In this document: in pieces, positions 1 through 5,089 of the stretch | Layout of the letters: the number at the start of each line of letters is the position of its first letter | Position numbering within the stretch: the stretch's first letter is position 1 | Assembly (NCBI GenBank): GCA_937127195.1 | Contig: CAKZLT010000666.1 | Location: 1-5,089, forward strand | Direction of reading: 5' to 3' | Source: an uncultured Saprospiraceae bacterium | Lineage (GTDB): Bacteria > Bacteroidota > Bacteroidia > Chitinophagales > Saprospiraceae | DNA length: 5,089 bases | Translations under genes and position numbers: made by a program | Notes under the pieces: model-generated | Seen by the model: only the letters and a program-made list of their open reading frames with translations | Database searches by the model: none | Told to the model about the DNA's origin: nothing

Positions 1-784
1 CGATAAAATCTAAGAAACCATGTTCTAACAAAAATTCCGAACGTTGAAAACCTTCTGGTAAATCTTGTTTGATAGTTTCCTTGATGACTCTAGGGCCAGC
101 AAAACCAATCAATGCCTTAGGTTCAGCAAAATTAATATCTCCGAGCATTGCATAAGAAGCAGATACTCCACCTGTTGTTGGGTCAGTCAAAAATGAAAAA
201 TAAGGCAAACCAGCTTTAGTCAACAAAGTCAACTTAGCAGATGTTTTTGCCATTTGCATCAATGAAAACGCAGATTCCATCATACGCGCACCACCTGATT
301 TTGAAATAATCATAAAAGGATAACCATTTTCGATAGCATAGTCGATTCCTCTTGAGATTTTTTCGCCTACTACTGATCCCATAGAACCACCAATAAAACT
401 AAAATCCATCGCTGCGATAACCAACTTTCTACGATTGACATTTCCAACACCAACTCGAATGGCATCACTCAAATTTGTTTTGGCGCGGGCCTTTTTGAGT
501 CGTTCATCATAACCTTTCAAATCTGTAAACTCTAAAAAATCCTTAGATAACAAATCATCAAAAAGCGTTGTATATCTACCATCAAAAATAATATCAAAAT
601 ATTCGTTTGACCCAATACGTTCATGATATTGACATTTTGGACAAACATAAAAATTCTCACGAAGTTCTTTCGTTCTAGTTGTTTCTTTACACTCCTTACA
701 CTTGTGCCAAATACCATCTGGCGTTTCTCTTTTTTCTCTAGTAGTAGTTGTAATTCCGTCTTTTAATCTCTTGAACCAACCCAT
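1..784 (-). CDS. accD: Acetyl-CoA carboxylase carboxyltransferase subunit beta (AccD), 3' end cut off by the window
   Basis: This is the beta half of the carboxyltransferase that moves carboxyl from carboxybiotin to acetyl-CoA to make malonyl-CoA, the first step of fatty acid synthesis, acting in the cytoplasm with AccA. I translated it directly: 261 full codons from the ATG at 784-782 are open to the left edge, with no stop or frameshift. The N-terminus MGWFKR is followed by a four-cysteine zinc ribbon (C29-x2-C32-x15-C48-x2-C51), typical of bacterial AccD. The crotonase-fold core follows: [14 protein letters not shown] at 130-143, SGGARMMES at 163-171, [12 protein letters not shown] at 174-185, [12 protein letters not shown] at 201-212, and [11 protein letters not shown] at 227-237. 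Family members are usually about 280-300 residues, so roughly 20-40 C-terminal residues lie outside. No Shine-Dalgarno is visible; the bases before the ATG are AT-rich, as is usual in Bacteroidota. Identification is very secure. Confidence 0.97.
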   Translation of the reverse strand, partial: MGWFKRLKDGITTTTREKRETPDGIWHKCKECKETTRTKELRENFYVCPKCQYHERIGSNEYFDIIFDGRYTTLFDDLLSKDFLEFTDLKGYDERLKKARAKTNLSDAIRVGVGNVNRRKLVIAAMDFSFIGGSMGSVVGEKISRGIDYAIENGYPFMIISKSGGARMMESAFSLMQMAKTSAKLTLLTKAGLPYFSFLTDPTTGGVSASYAMLGDINFAEPKALIGFAGPRVIKETIKQDLPEGFQRSEFLLEHGFLDFI

Positions 785-879
785 ATTATCTTATATTTAT
801 AGAACACTTCTAAATATATCTAAAACTATTCTAATGATTATTTTATTAGTTGAATGATTATCTAACCTTTCTCTTTTTA

Positions 880-910
880 CAAAAATAGAATTTATTACAG
901 GATTTGCAAA
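880..910 (-). promoter_or_regulatory. Bacteroidota-type sigma promoter for accD
   Basis: On the minus strand a TTTG (plus 907-910) is followed by exactly 19 nt and then TATTTTTG (plus 880-887). This fits the Bacteroides/Flavobacterium primary-sigma consensus, TTTG at -33 and TAnnTTTG at -7, at every fixed base. Transcription would start near plus 873-876, giving a leader of about 90 nt before the accD ATG. The -33 box lies just downstream of the stop codon of the neighbouring flavoprotein gene (926-924), so accD can be transcribed independently of it. The rest of the 785-923 gap is AT-rich, with no other clear element and no terminator hairpin. Confidence 0.7.
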
Positions 911-923
911 GGAGTTGACTTGA

Positions 924-2138
924 CTAGCCCAATTTTCCAGCAATAAAAGCCGTCGTCCAAGCTCCCTGAAAGTTATAACCGCCCGTAATTGCGTCTATAT
1001 CCATTACTTCTCCTGCAAAATATAATCCTTCGCAAACTTTACTTTGCATCGTATTGAGGTCAATATCTTGCAAACTTACGCCGCCACAAGTTACAAACTC
1101 TTCCTTAAAAGTTGTTTTTCCCTTAACTTCATAGGTGTCATTTGTCAAAGTATTCATCAATCTGTTCAATCCTTTTTTACCAACTTCGCCCCATCTCTTC
1201 GTTTCCGAGAAGTCATTTTTTTCTAATAAATATAGCCACAAACGCTGTGGCAAAAAGTACGGACGAATGTTAGACAATTGTTTTTTGCCATGTAAATGCT
1301 CCAATTTTCGGAGTTCTTCCATGACCAATTCAGTATTTTTTTCATTTACCCAATTGACTTGTACTTTAAAAGAATAACCTCTTTCACTCAATATTCTTGC
1401 ACCAAAAGCAGATAACTTTAATATAGCTGGCCCACTCATTCCCCAATGTGTTATTAATAATGGGCCATCAGATTTGAGTTTTGTGCCTTGGATGCTGACT
1501 TGCGTTTCTTTGACGACTACACCCATCAATTCGCGAACTTTTTCGCTCGGCATATTGAACGTAAACAAAGACGGAACTGGCGTTTCTATTTGATGACCTA
1601 AGGCTTCTAACCATTCCAAACCTCGTTTTTGAGGCGAGCCACCTGTTGCCACAATCACCTTATCAAAGTGGCGTTTGTGTTGATTTTCTTTTAAAAAAGA
1701 TAACTCCCAACGGTCATTCTTACGAGCCATTTTTTTGACACCAGCACTCAATACAACCTTTATTTTGAGTTGTTTTATTTCCTTCAAAAAGCAATCAATA
1801 ATACTTTGTGAATCTTGCGAAACAGGAAAAACACAATTATCCTCTTGAGTGACCAACGGCACACCTCGCGACTCAAACCAATCCATTGTATCCGTTGTGT
1901 TGAAGCGATGAAAAGCCTTTTTGAGCTTCTTCCCTCCTCTCGGATAAGCCTTGCATAATTCACTCACTTTCGTGCAACCATTCGTTACATTGCAGCGTCC
2001 GCCACCAGATATTTTCACTTTGGATAATACCTTTTTAGATTTCTCAAAAATCGTTACTTCTGCCTCAGGATAATTCTTTTTGGCATGTATTGCCGAAAAA
2101 AAACCAGCCGCTCCTCCTCCAATTACTGCAATATTCAT
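924..2138 (-). CDS. HI0933/BaiN-family NAD(P)/FAD-dependent oxidoreductase
   Basis: A 404-residue flavoprotein of the HI0933-like family (Pfam HI0933_like; database names include 'BaiN/RdsA family oxidoreductase' and 'aminoacetone oxidase family FAD-binding enzyme'). The N-terminal Rossmann FAD site is IGGGAAG (6-12), with E32 in the position of the ribose-binding acidic residue. The family signature KISGGGRCNVTN is at 42-53, ATGG at 164-167, GPLLITHWGMSGPAIL at 225-240, CGGV at 351-354, and the C-terminal FAD motif GLYFAGEVMDIDAITGGYNF starts at 371. The length is normal and the protein looks intact and cytoplasmic, without a signal peptide or membrane helix. The physiological substrate is unknown for most of this family; BaiN of Clostridium scindens has been linked to bile-acid conversion, and that role should not be transferred here. 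The start is the ATG at 2138, seven residues before the glycine motif. Upstream lies the inverted-repeat element, and no clear promoter was found in the gap. Confidence 0.92.
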   Translation of the reverse strand: MNIAVIGGGAAGFFSAIHAKKNYPEAEVTIFEKSKKVLSKVKISGGGRCNVTNGCTKVSELCKAYPRGGKKLKKAFHRFNTTDTMDWFESRGVPLVTQEDNCVFPVSQDSQSIIDCFLKEIKQLKIKVVLSAGVKKMARKNDRWELSFLKENQHKRHFDKVIVATGGSPQKRGLEWLEALGHQIETPVPSLFTFNMPSEKVRELMGVVVKETQVSIQGTKLKSDGPLLITHWGMSGPAILKLSAFGARILSERGYSFKVQVNWVNEKNTELVMEELRKLEHLHGKKQLSNIRPYFLPQRLWLYLLEKNDFSETKRWGEVGKKGLNRLMNTLTNDTYEVKGKTTFKEEFVTCGGVSLQDIDLNTMQSKVCEGLYFAGEVMDIDAITGGYNFQGAWTTAFIAGKLG

Positions 2139-2151
2139 GGATAAATTATTG

Positions 2152-2203
2152 AGAAAAGGGAAAAAAGACCGCCTTACAGGCTAAGAGAAAAGAGATGCTT
2201 TTA
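2152..2203. repeat. Left outer arm of the inverted repeat (52 bp)
   Basis: This arm is the inverted partner of 2492-2543, with four mismatches. It carries purine-rich AAGAGAAAAGAGA-type sequence and a short internal hairpin core, GCCTTACAGGC (2171-2181). Confidence 0.85.
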
Positions 2204-2339
2204 TTAATATTTAGCTTTAAGGGAATAGGCAAAAAATAACCTCAGTGATTACTTTTTATAAAAACATTACAATCAGAAAAATTGAGTGTAATTCAGTTTT
2301 TCACTTATGGCAAAATACATATTTATAATAAAAAAAATC

Positions 2340-2470
2340 CTGCTTGTAACGTTTTGCAGTGACGCACCTAAAGGCACTTTATTCTATATTTATAGCCAAT
2401 TTCTACAAACAGTGCCTTTAGGTGCGTCACCTTTTTTATTATAGTTATCACTGCAAGCCATTACAATCAG
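2340..2470. repeat. Middle inverted repeat, arms 2340-2362 and 2448-2470
   Basis: The 23-nt arms match at 19 positions when one is reverse-complemented; the innermost nine bases (TTGCAGTGA with TCACTGCAA) are exact. The left arm overlaps the outer part of the perfect inner stem by four bases, so the two pairings compete at that point. The right arm ends in CATTACAATCAG, which also occurs in direct orientation at 2265-2276. Confidence 0.6.
2359..2430. repeat. Perfect 20-bp inverted repeat with 32-nt loop
   Basis: Arm 2359-2378 (GTGACGCACCTAAAGGCACT) is the exact reverse complement of 2411-2430; the loop 2379-2410 is AT-rich. It is the most GC-rich part of an otherwise AT-rich gap. On the plus strand the stem is followed by CTTTTTTATT, so read in that direction it resembles an intrinsic terminator, but no plus-strand gene lies upstream. 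Read on the minus strand, the direction of both flanking genes, the stem is followed by CTGCAAAACG and has no U-tract. It is therefore more likely the core of the repeat element than a terminator for the desaturase-like gene. Confidence 0.8.
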
Positions 2471-2491
2471 TAAAAATCAAAGGAAAATCAT

Positions 2492-2543
2492 TAAAAGCGT
2501 CTCTTTTCTCTTAGCCTATAAGGCGGTCTCTTTTCTCTTTTCT
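2492..2543. repeat. Right outer arm of the inverted repeat (52 bp)
   Basis: This arm is the inverted partner of 2152-2203. It contains two exact direct copies of the 12-mer GTCTCTTTTCTC at 2499-2510 and 2526-2537 (27-bp period), around the short palindrome GCCTATAAGGC (2514-2524). In the left arm the outermost 12-mer copy has diverged, so the right arm looks like the better preserved version. Confidence 0.85.
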
Positions 2544-2548
2544 ATTCA

Positions 2549-4069
2549 TTACACTCCGTCCAATTTCATTTTCTGGTAAGCAATCAAGCCGCTAAGCGTT
2601 GCCCCAGGAATGCCCTGACCAGGATAAGTTGTATCGCCGCAAATATAGGCATTCTTTCCATCTAATCGAGCATCAATCATCTGCCAAGGTTTGATTTTAA
2701 AATACTGCGGATAACCACCAACGAAACCGTATTTGCGCCCAATCCAGTTTTCCCACGAAGTCGGCAAATAAGAGTGATAATATTCAATGTCTTCTTTTTT
2801 AAGAAAATCATGTTTCTCTAATGCGTCAAAAATGGCATTTTCAACCACTTCTTTATCAAACTCATCATTGGCTTTTGGGTCATGAACGTGCGTGCTAATA
2901 TTGGCAACTTGATGCGCTGCACTCGGTGTTCGACTCTGATCAGAAGCATGATTCAAACTAACAAAAATACTTTTTGAATTACAGTACGGCAATGGTTCAT
3001 CTAAGTGTATTTGATGATGAATACAGTCAAATTTCTTATCCGACTTAAAGCCAATTCCCATTCCAAAAGCACTCACAAGCTTTTCGGAAGGCATTAATGA
3101 TTTTTTATATTTTTGATTAAGTTCTTTGGTTGAATACAAATCCAAGGTATTATTAATAGGAATACCCGAAATCAAACGTTTCGCTCGGATTACTTTTCCT
3201 TCACCTTTCTTATTCGTTTTTAATTCATAAAAGCCATTTATCAATTCGACCGAGTTTACGCCTACTCTCGTGAGTACCGTTCCATTTTGACTGTTTATGT
3301 ATTCACAGATTGGTTTTACTAAATTTATCAAGCCACCATTTACATAATAATTACCAAAATTAGTATAACAAAGCGCTGTACATCCAAATAATACATTGAC
3401 TTCTTCAATGCTATTTTGTGCTGTAATCAATAATTGTTCGTTGATAAAATTGATAAATCGTTCGTTGTCTAGCAAATCATATTTTTCCAAAAGCAATTGC
3501 ATAGAAGTAAATGCTGTTGTTGCAAATTGAACCTGTTTGAATTGAAATTTTTTAAGAATTGGTATCAAATCTTTAAAGCGTGTCGGCGGAAAAGAAAGTT
3601 GCTTTAAGGAAGTTTCCCAAACGAAATTACTGACCTTAAAACAGTATTCCCAGAAAAGTCTTTGATTTTTTTTACCAAAAATACGCTCTGCTTCTTCAAT
3701 CCATTCATCAATAGAATGATGACGTGTTGCCACCATTTTATCTTGAAAATGAACCTTCATTGGTGTTTTTAACAAAACTTTATCAATCGAAATATTCAGC
3801 TCTTCTAAGAGGTATTTCAAAGGCATATTATCATCCATTCCGACAAGAGTTGTTGCACCTGCTTCAAAAATATATCCCTTTCTGTAATAAGAACTTACGC
3901 AACCTCCAGGTAAATAATTTTGCTCTAAAACAACAATATTCTTACCATCTTTTTCGTGTAAACTAGCAGCCGTAAGGCTTCCCATTCCAGAACCAATTAC
4001 TGCTATATCCCAAATTTTGTTGAATGTTTCATCTATATTCTTCACGCTGCCATAAACAAAAGAGTGCAA
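2549..4069 (-). CDS. Phytoene desaturase / carotenoid isomerase-like FAD oxidoreductase
   Basis: A protein of up to 506 residues in the CrtI/CRTISO/RetSat branch of FAD-dependent desaturases, saturases and isomerases, which act on polyenes such as carotenoids or retinoids. The dinucleotide-binding site is DIAVIGSGMGS at 21-31, with the acidic residue E49 ending the beta-alpha-beta unit. The family motif GGCVSSYYRKGYIFEAGAT follows at 55-73, NYYVNGGLINLV at 240-251, ENWIGRKYGFVGGYPQ at 440-455, and the C-terminal FAD signature YICGDTTYPGQGIPGATLSG at 475-494. Length and motif order are normal. Exact substrate and reaction cannot be read from the sequence, and no other carotenoid gene (crtB, crtY, crtZ) is in the window, so no symbol is given. 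The start is unusual: an in-frame TAG lies four codons upstream of the TTG at 4069, and no ATG occurs before M29 inside the FAD motif. TTG at 4069 or GTG at 4045 are the realistic starts. Confidence 0.85.
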   Translation of the reverse strand: MHSFVYGSVKNIDETFNKIWDIAVIGSGMGSLTAASLHEKDGKNIVVLEQNYLPGGCVSSYYRKGYIFEAGATTLVGMDDNMPLKYLLEELNISIDKVLLKTPMKVHFQDKMVATRHHSIDEWIEEAERIFGKKNQRLFWEYCFKVSNFVWETSLKQLSFPPTRFKDLIPILKKFQFKQVQFATTAFTSMQLLLEKYDLLDNERFINFINEQLLITAQNSIEEVNVLFGCTALCYTNFGNYYVNGGLINLVKPICEYINSQNGTVLTRVGVNSVELINGFYELKTNKKGEGKVIRAKRLISGIPINNTLDLYSTKELNQKYKKSLMPSEKLVSAFGMGIGFKSDKKFDCIHHQIHLDEPLPYCNSKSIFVSLNHASDQSRTPSAAHQVANISTHVHDPKANDEFDKEVVENAIFDALEKHDFLKKEDIEYYHSYLPTSWENWIGRKYGFVGGYPQYFKIKPWQMIDARLDGKNAYICGDTTYPGQGIPGATLSGLIAYQKMKLDGV

Positions 4070-4084
4070 GTAATGTTTATGCTA

Positions 4085-4104
4085 TGGTTACTTTAGGGTA
4101 ACCA
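4085..4104. promoter_or_regulatory. Inverted repeat TGGTTAC-N6-GTAACCA upstream of the desaturase-like gene
   Basis: A perfect 7-bp inverted repeat with a 6-nt centre, 16 bp before the TTG start at 4069. It could be an operator half-site pair or a small hairpin in the mRNA leader next to the translation start. No regulator for it is known from the window. Confidence 0.4.
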
Positions 4105-4280
4105 AAAAGTTTTAAATCTATTTTCTTGTTTCTTATTTAAGCTAAATAAATGTTTTTTTTGATAATACCGTAAAAATTCAAAATATTTCAATTAAGTCCT
4201 TTTTGGTGTGTGAATAAACTAATAACATGGGATTTTTCAAAGAACTTAGATTAACCAAAAAGCATTTATCAAAAACCCTT

Positions 4281-4311
4281 TTTTAAGAAACTCAACAAAG
4301 AAATAACTTTC
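4281..4311 (+). promoter_or_regulatory. Candidate folE promoter
   Basis: TTTT (4281-4284), a 19-nt spacer and TAACTTTC (4304-4311) resemble the Bacteroidota consensus TTTG-N19-TAnnTTTG, with one mismatch in each box. A start near 4318 would give a leader of about 70 nt. No better plus-strand match was found before folE, so this is only a plausible assignment. Confidence 0.3.
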
Positions 4312-4312
4312 T

Positions 4313-4347
4313 CAAATCTATAAATAAGTACACCTTTTGTACTCAAA
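4313..4347 (-). promoter_or_regulatory. Candidate promoter for the desaturase-like gene
   Basis: On the minus strand TTTG (plus 4344-4347), 23 nt, then TAGATTTG (plus 4313-4320). The -7 box matches TAnnTTTG perfectly; the spacer is at the long end of what is accepted for Flavobacterium. The leader would be about 240 nt long, which is unusual. The promoter abuts the candidate folE promoter, and a palindrome (4327-4343) fills its spacer. Confidence 0.35.
4327..4343. promoter_or_regulatory. Palindrome AGTACA-N5-TGTACT, possible operator
   Basis: A perfect 6-bp inverted repeat with a 5-nt centre, 17 bp overall, in the size range of a dimeric repressor site. It sits 45 bp upstream of the folE ATG and inside the spacer of the candidate minus-strand promoter, so a bound protein could affect both divergent genes. 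The assignment rests on position and symmetry only. Confidence 0.35.
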
Positions 4348-4387
4348 TTTTAGATGGAGCAATGTTGCTTATACTAAAAATCAAACA

Positions 4388-5083
4388 ATGAAATCAGATA
4401 GTTTAGTTTTAGATATTCACTCTACCGATCACAATGATTTTCATGAAGAAATGGGCGACGATCATGTAGCTTCTTCTTTAGAGACTCCTTTGCGGGAAGA
4501 TGCTTTTGACATTTCTGATGATGAAAAAATAACTAAAATTTCTCATCATTTTCGCGAAATTATGGAAACCATCGGGCTAGATATGACTGACGATAGCCTT
4601 AATGGTACACCAAAACGTGTTGCAAAAATGTTTGTTAAAGAGATTTTTAAAGGTTTGAATCCTGAAAATAAGCCTGCTGCGACCATGTTTGATAACAAAT
4701 TTGGTTACAACCAAATGTTGGTAGAAAAAAATATAAGTATTTTTTCGACCTGTGAACACCACTTTTTACCAATTTATGGTTTCGCACACATCGCTTACAT
4801 GTCTAGCGGTAAGGTGATTGGCTTATCTAAACTAAATAGAATTGCTCAGTATTACGCCAAAAGACCACAAGTACAAGAACGCTTGACAAAGCAAATAGTA
4901 GACGAACTAAAAGAAGTATTAGATACTGATAATGTAGCAGTTTACATTGATGCGAAGCACATGTGTGTGCAATCCCGTGGTGTAGAGGATACTTCTTCAA
5001 GTACGGTTACGGTTGAATATTCTGGTAAATTTTTAGAAAAAGAATATCGCGACCAATTTTTGGCGGCGATTGTGACGAAATAG
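4388..5083 (+). CDS. folE: GTP cyclohydrolase I (FolE)
   Basis: Converts GTP to 7,8-dihydroneopterin triphosphate and formate, the entry step to tetrahydrofolate and other pterins; a cytoplasmic, normally decameric enzyme. From the ATG at 4388 the protein has 231 residues. The active site is clear: TCEHHF at 121-126 supplies the zinc ligands C122 and H125 and catalytic H124, and HMC at 191-193 supplies H191 and the third zinc ligand C193, matching C110, H113, H112, H179 and C181 of the E. coli enzyme. Other family motifs are GTPKRVAKM (73-81), IGLSKLNRIAQYYAKRPQVQ (144-163) and QSRGVED (195-201). An upstream in-frame TTG at 4337 would add 17 residues but overlaps the candidate control region, so the ATG, preceded by A-rich sequence, is preferred. 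The first 47 residues form an acidic, histidine-containing extension. The stop TAG at 5081-5083 is followed by six T to the window edge; no terminator stem is visible. Confidence 0.96.
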   Translation: MKSDSLVLDIHSTDHNDFHEEMGDDHVASSLETPLREDAFDISDDEKITKISHHFREIMETIGLDMTDDSLNGTPKRVAKMFVKEIFKGLNPENKPAATMFDNKFGYNQMLVEKNISIFSTCEHHFLPIYGFAHIAYMSSGKVIGLSKLNRIAQYYAKRPQVQERLTKQIVDELKEVLDTDNVAVYIDAKHMCVQSRGVEDTSSSTVTVEYSGKFLEKEYRDQFLAAIVTK

Positions 5084-5089
5084 TTTTTT

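Larger units (their letters stand above)
2152..2543. repeat. Nested inverted-repeat element (MITE-like), non-coding
   Basis: The gap between the two flavoprotein genes (2139-2548) is almost entirely one self-complementary structure. Outer arms 2152-2203 and 2492-2543 match at 48 of 52 positions as an inverted repeat. Inside them, 2340-2362 pairs with 2448-2470 (19 of 23), and innermost 2359-2378 pairs perfectly with 2411-2430. A/T-rich unpaired stretches separate the layers, mainly 2204-2339 on the left. I see no coding potential and no transposase. The right arm ends 5 nt short of the stop codon of the carotenoid-desaturase-like gene, and the left arm begins 13 nt upstream of the flavoprotein ATG. 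Long terminal inverted repeats around a short non-coding core suggest a miniature element, but no convincing target-site duplication is visible. A transcribed hairpin with a role between the two genes is the alternative. Confidence 0.7.
4070..4387. other. Divergent intergenic control region
   Basis: This 318-bp AT-rich gap lies between the desaturase-like gene (minus) and folE (plus) and holds no gene or RNA that I recognise. It contains a 7-bp palindrome near the minus-strand start, a 6-bp palindrome nearer folE, candidate promoters for both directions between 4281 and 4347, and three copies of ACCAAAAAG (direct at 4101-4109 and 4254-4262, inverted at 4199-4207). Confidence 0.6.

Noticed and set aside
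532..717. Small minus-strand ORF of 61 codons
   Set aside because: It is an out-of-frame shadow of accD, whose own frame reads cleanly through the zinc ribbon here.
1044..1377. Two overlapping plus-strand ORFs of 60 and 80 codons
   Set aside because: They lie antisense within the HI0933/BaiN-like gene, show no recognisable motif and are best explained as shadows.
2152..2543. CRISPR array or coding insertion sequence
   Set aside because: Repeats are inverted and nested rather than regularly spaced direct repeats, and the interior has no transposase reading frame.
2147..2546. TATT at 2147-2150 and 2543-2546 as a target-site duplication of the inverted-repeat element
   Set aside because: Only four A/T bases, and the right copy overlaps the last paired base of the arm; too likely by chance.
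3724..3966. Plus-strand ORF of 80 codons
   Set aside because: Antisense to the N-terminal half of the desaturase-like gene, with no family resemblance.
924..4069. The two flavoprotein genes as a joint carotenoid or bile-acid pathway
   Set aside because: Shared FAD-binding folds and strand do not show a shared pathway; the genes are separated by 410 bp of repeat DNA and no companion pathway genes are present.
4337..4387. Upstream TTG start extending folE by 17 residues
   Set aside because: The added residues show no FolE character, the TTG falls inside a palindrome and candidate promoter, and an ATG with A-rich upstream sequence is available at 4388.
4577..4762. Minus-strand ORF of 61 codons
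   Set aside because: Antisense shadow inside folE.

Overview
The window looks like a chromosomal segment from a member of the Bacteroidota, perhaps a Cytophagales- or Flavobacteria-type organism. The reasons are AT-rich intergenic DNA, the lack of obvious Shine-Dalgarno sequences before the starts, a near-ideal Bacteroidota promoter (TTTG, 19-nt spacer, TAttTTTG) upstream of accD, and the family resemblance of the four proteins. The lineage below phylum is inference.

Layout: positions 1-784 (minus) hold most of accD, the zinc-finger beta subunit of acetyl-CoA carboxylase carboxyltransferase; its 3' end runs off the left edge. Positions 785-923 carry its promoter. Positions 924-2138 (minus) encode an HI0933/BaiN-type flavoprotein. 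Positions 2139-2548 contain no gene but are filled by a nested inverted-repeat structure of about 392 bp: 52-bp outer arms (48/52 matching), 23-bp middle arms and a perfect 20-bp inner stem. This is the most unusual part of the window and resembles a non-coding miniature element. Positions 2549-4069 (minus) encode a phytoene-desaturase/carotenoid-isomerase-like FAD oxidoreductase that has no ATG available before its FAD motif, so it must start at TTG or GTG. Positions 4070-4387 are a divergent control region with small palindromes and candidate promoters in both directions. Positions 4388-5083 (plus) encode GTP cyclohydrolase I (folE), complete, ending 6 nt before the right edge.

The four genes belong to different pathways: fatty acid synthesis, an uncharacterised flavoenzyme, isoprenoid/carotenoid or lipid redox chemistry, and folate/pterin synthesis. 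Nothing in the sequence ties them into one system. accD has its own promoter. The two flavoprotein genes share a strand but are separated by the 410-bp repeat-filled gap. No phage, CRISPR, toxin-antitoxin, transposase, rRNA or tRNA was seen.
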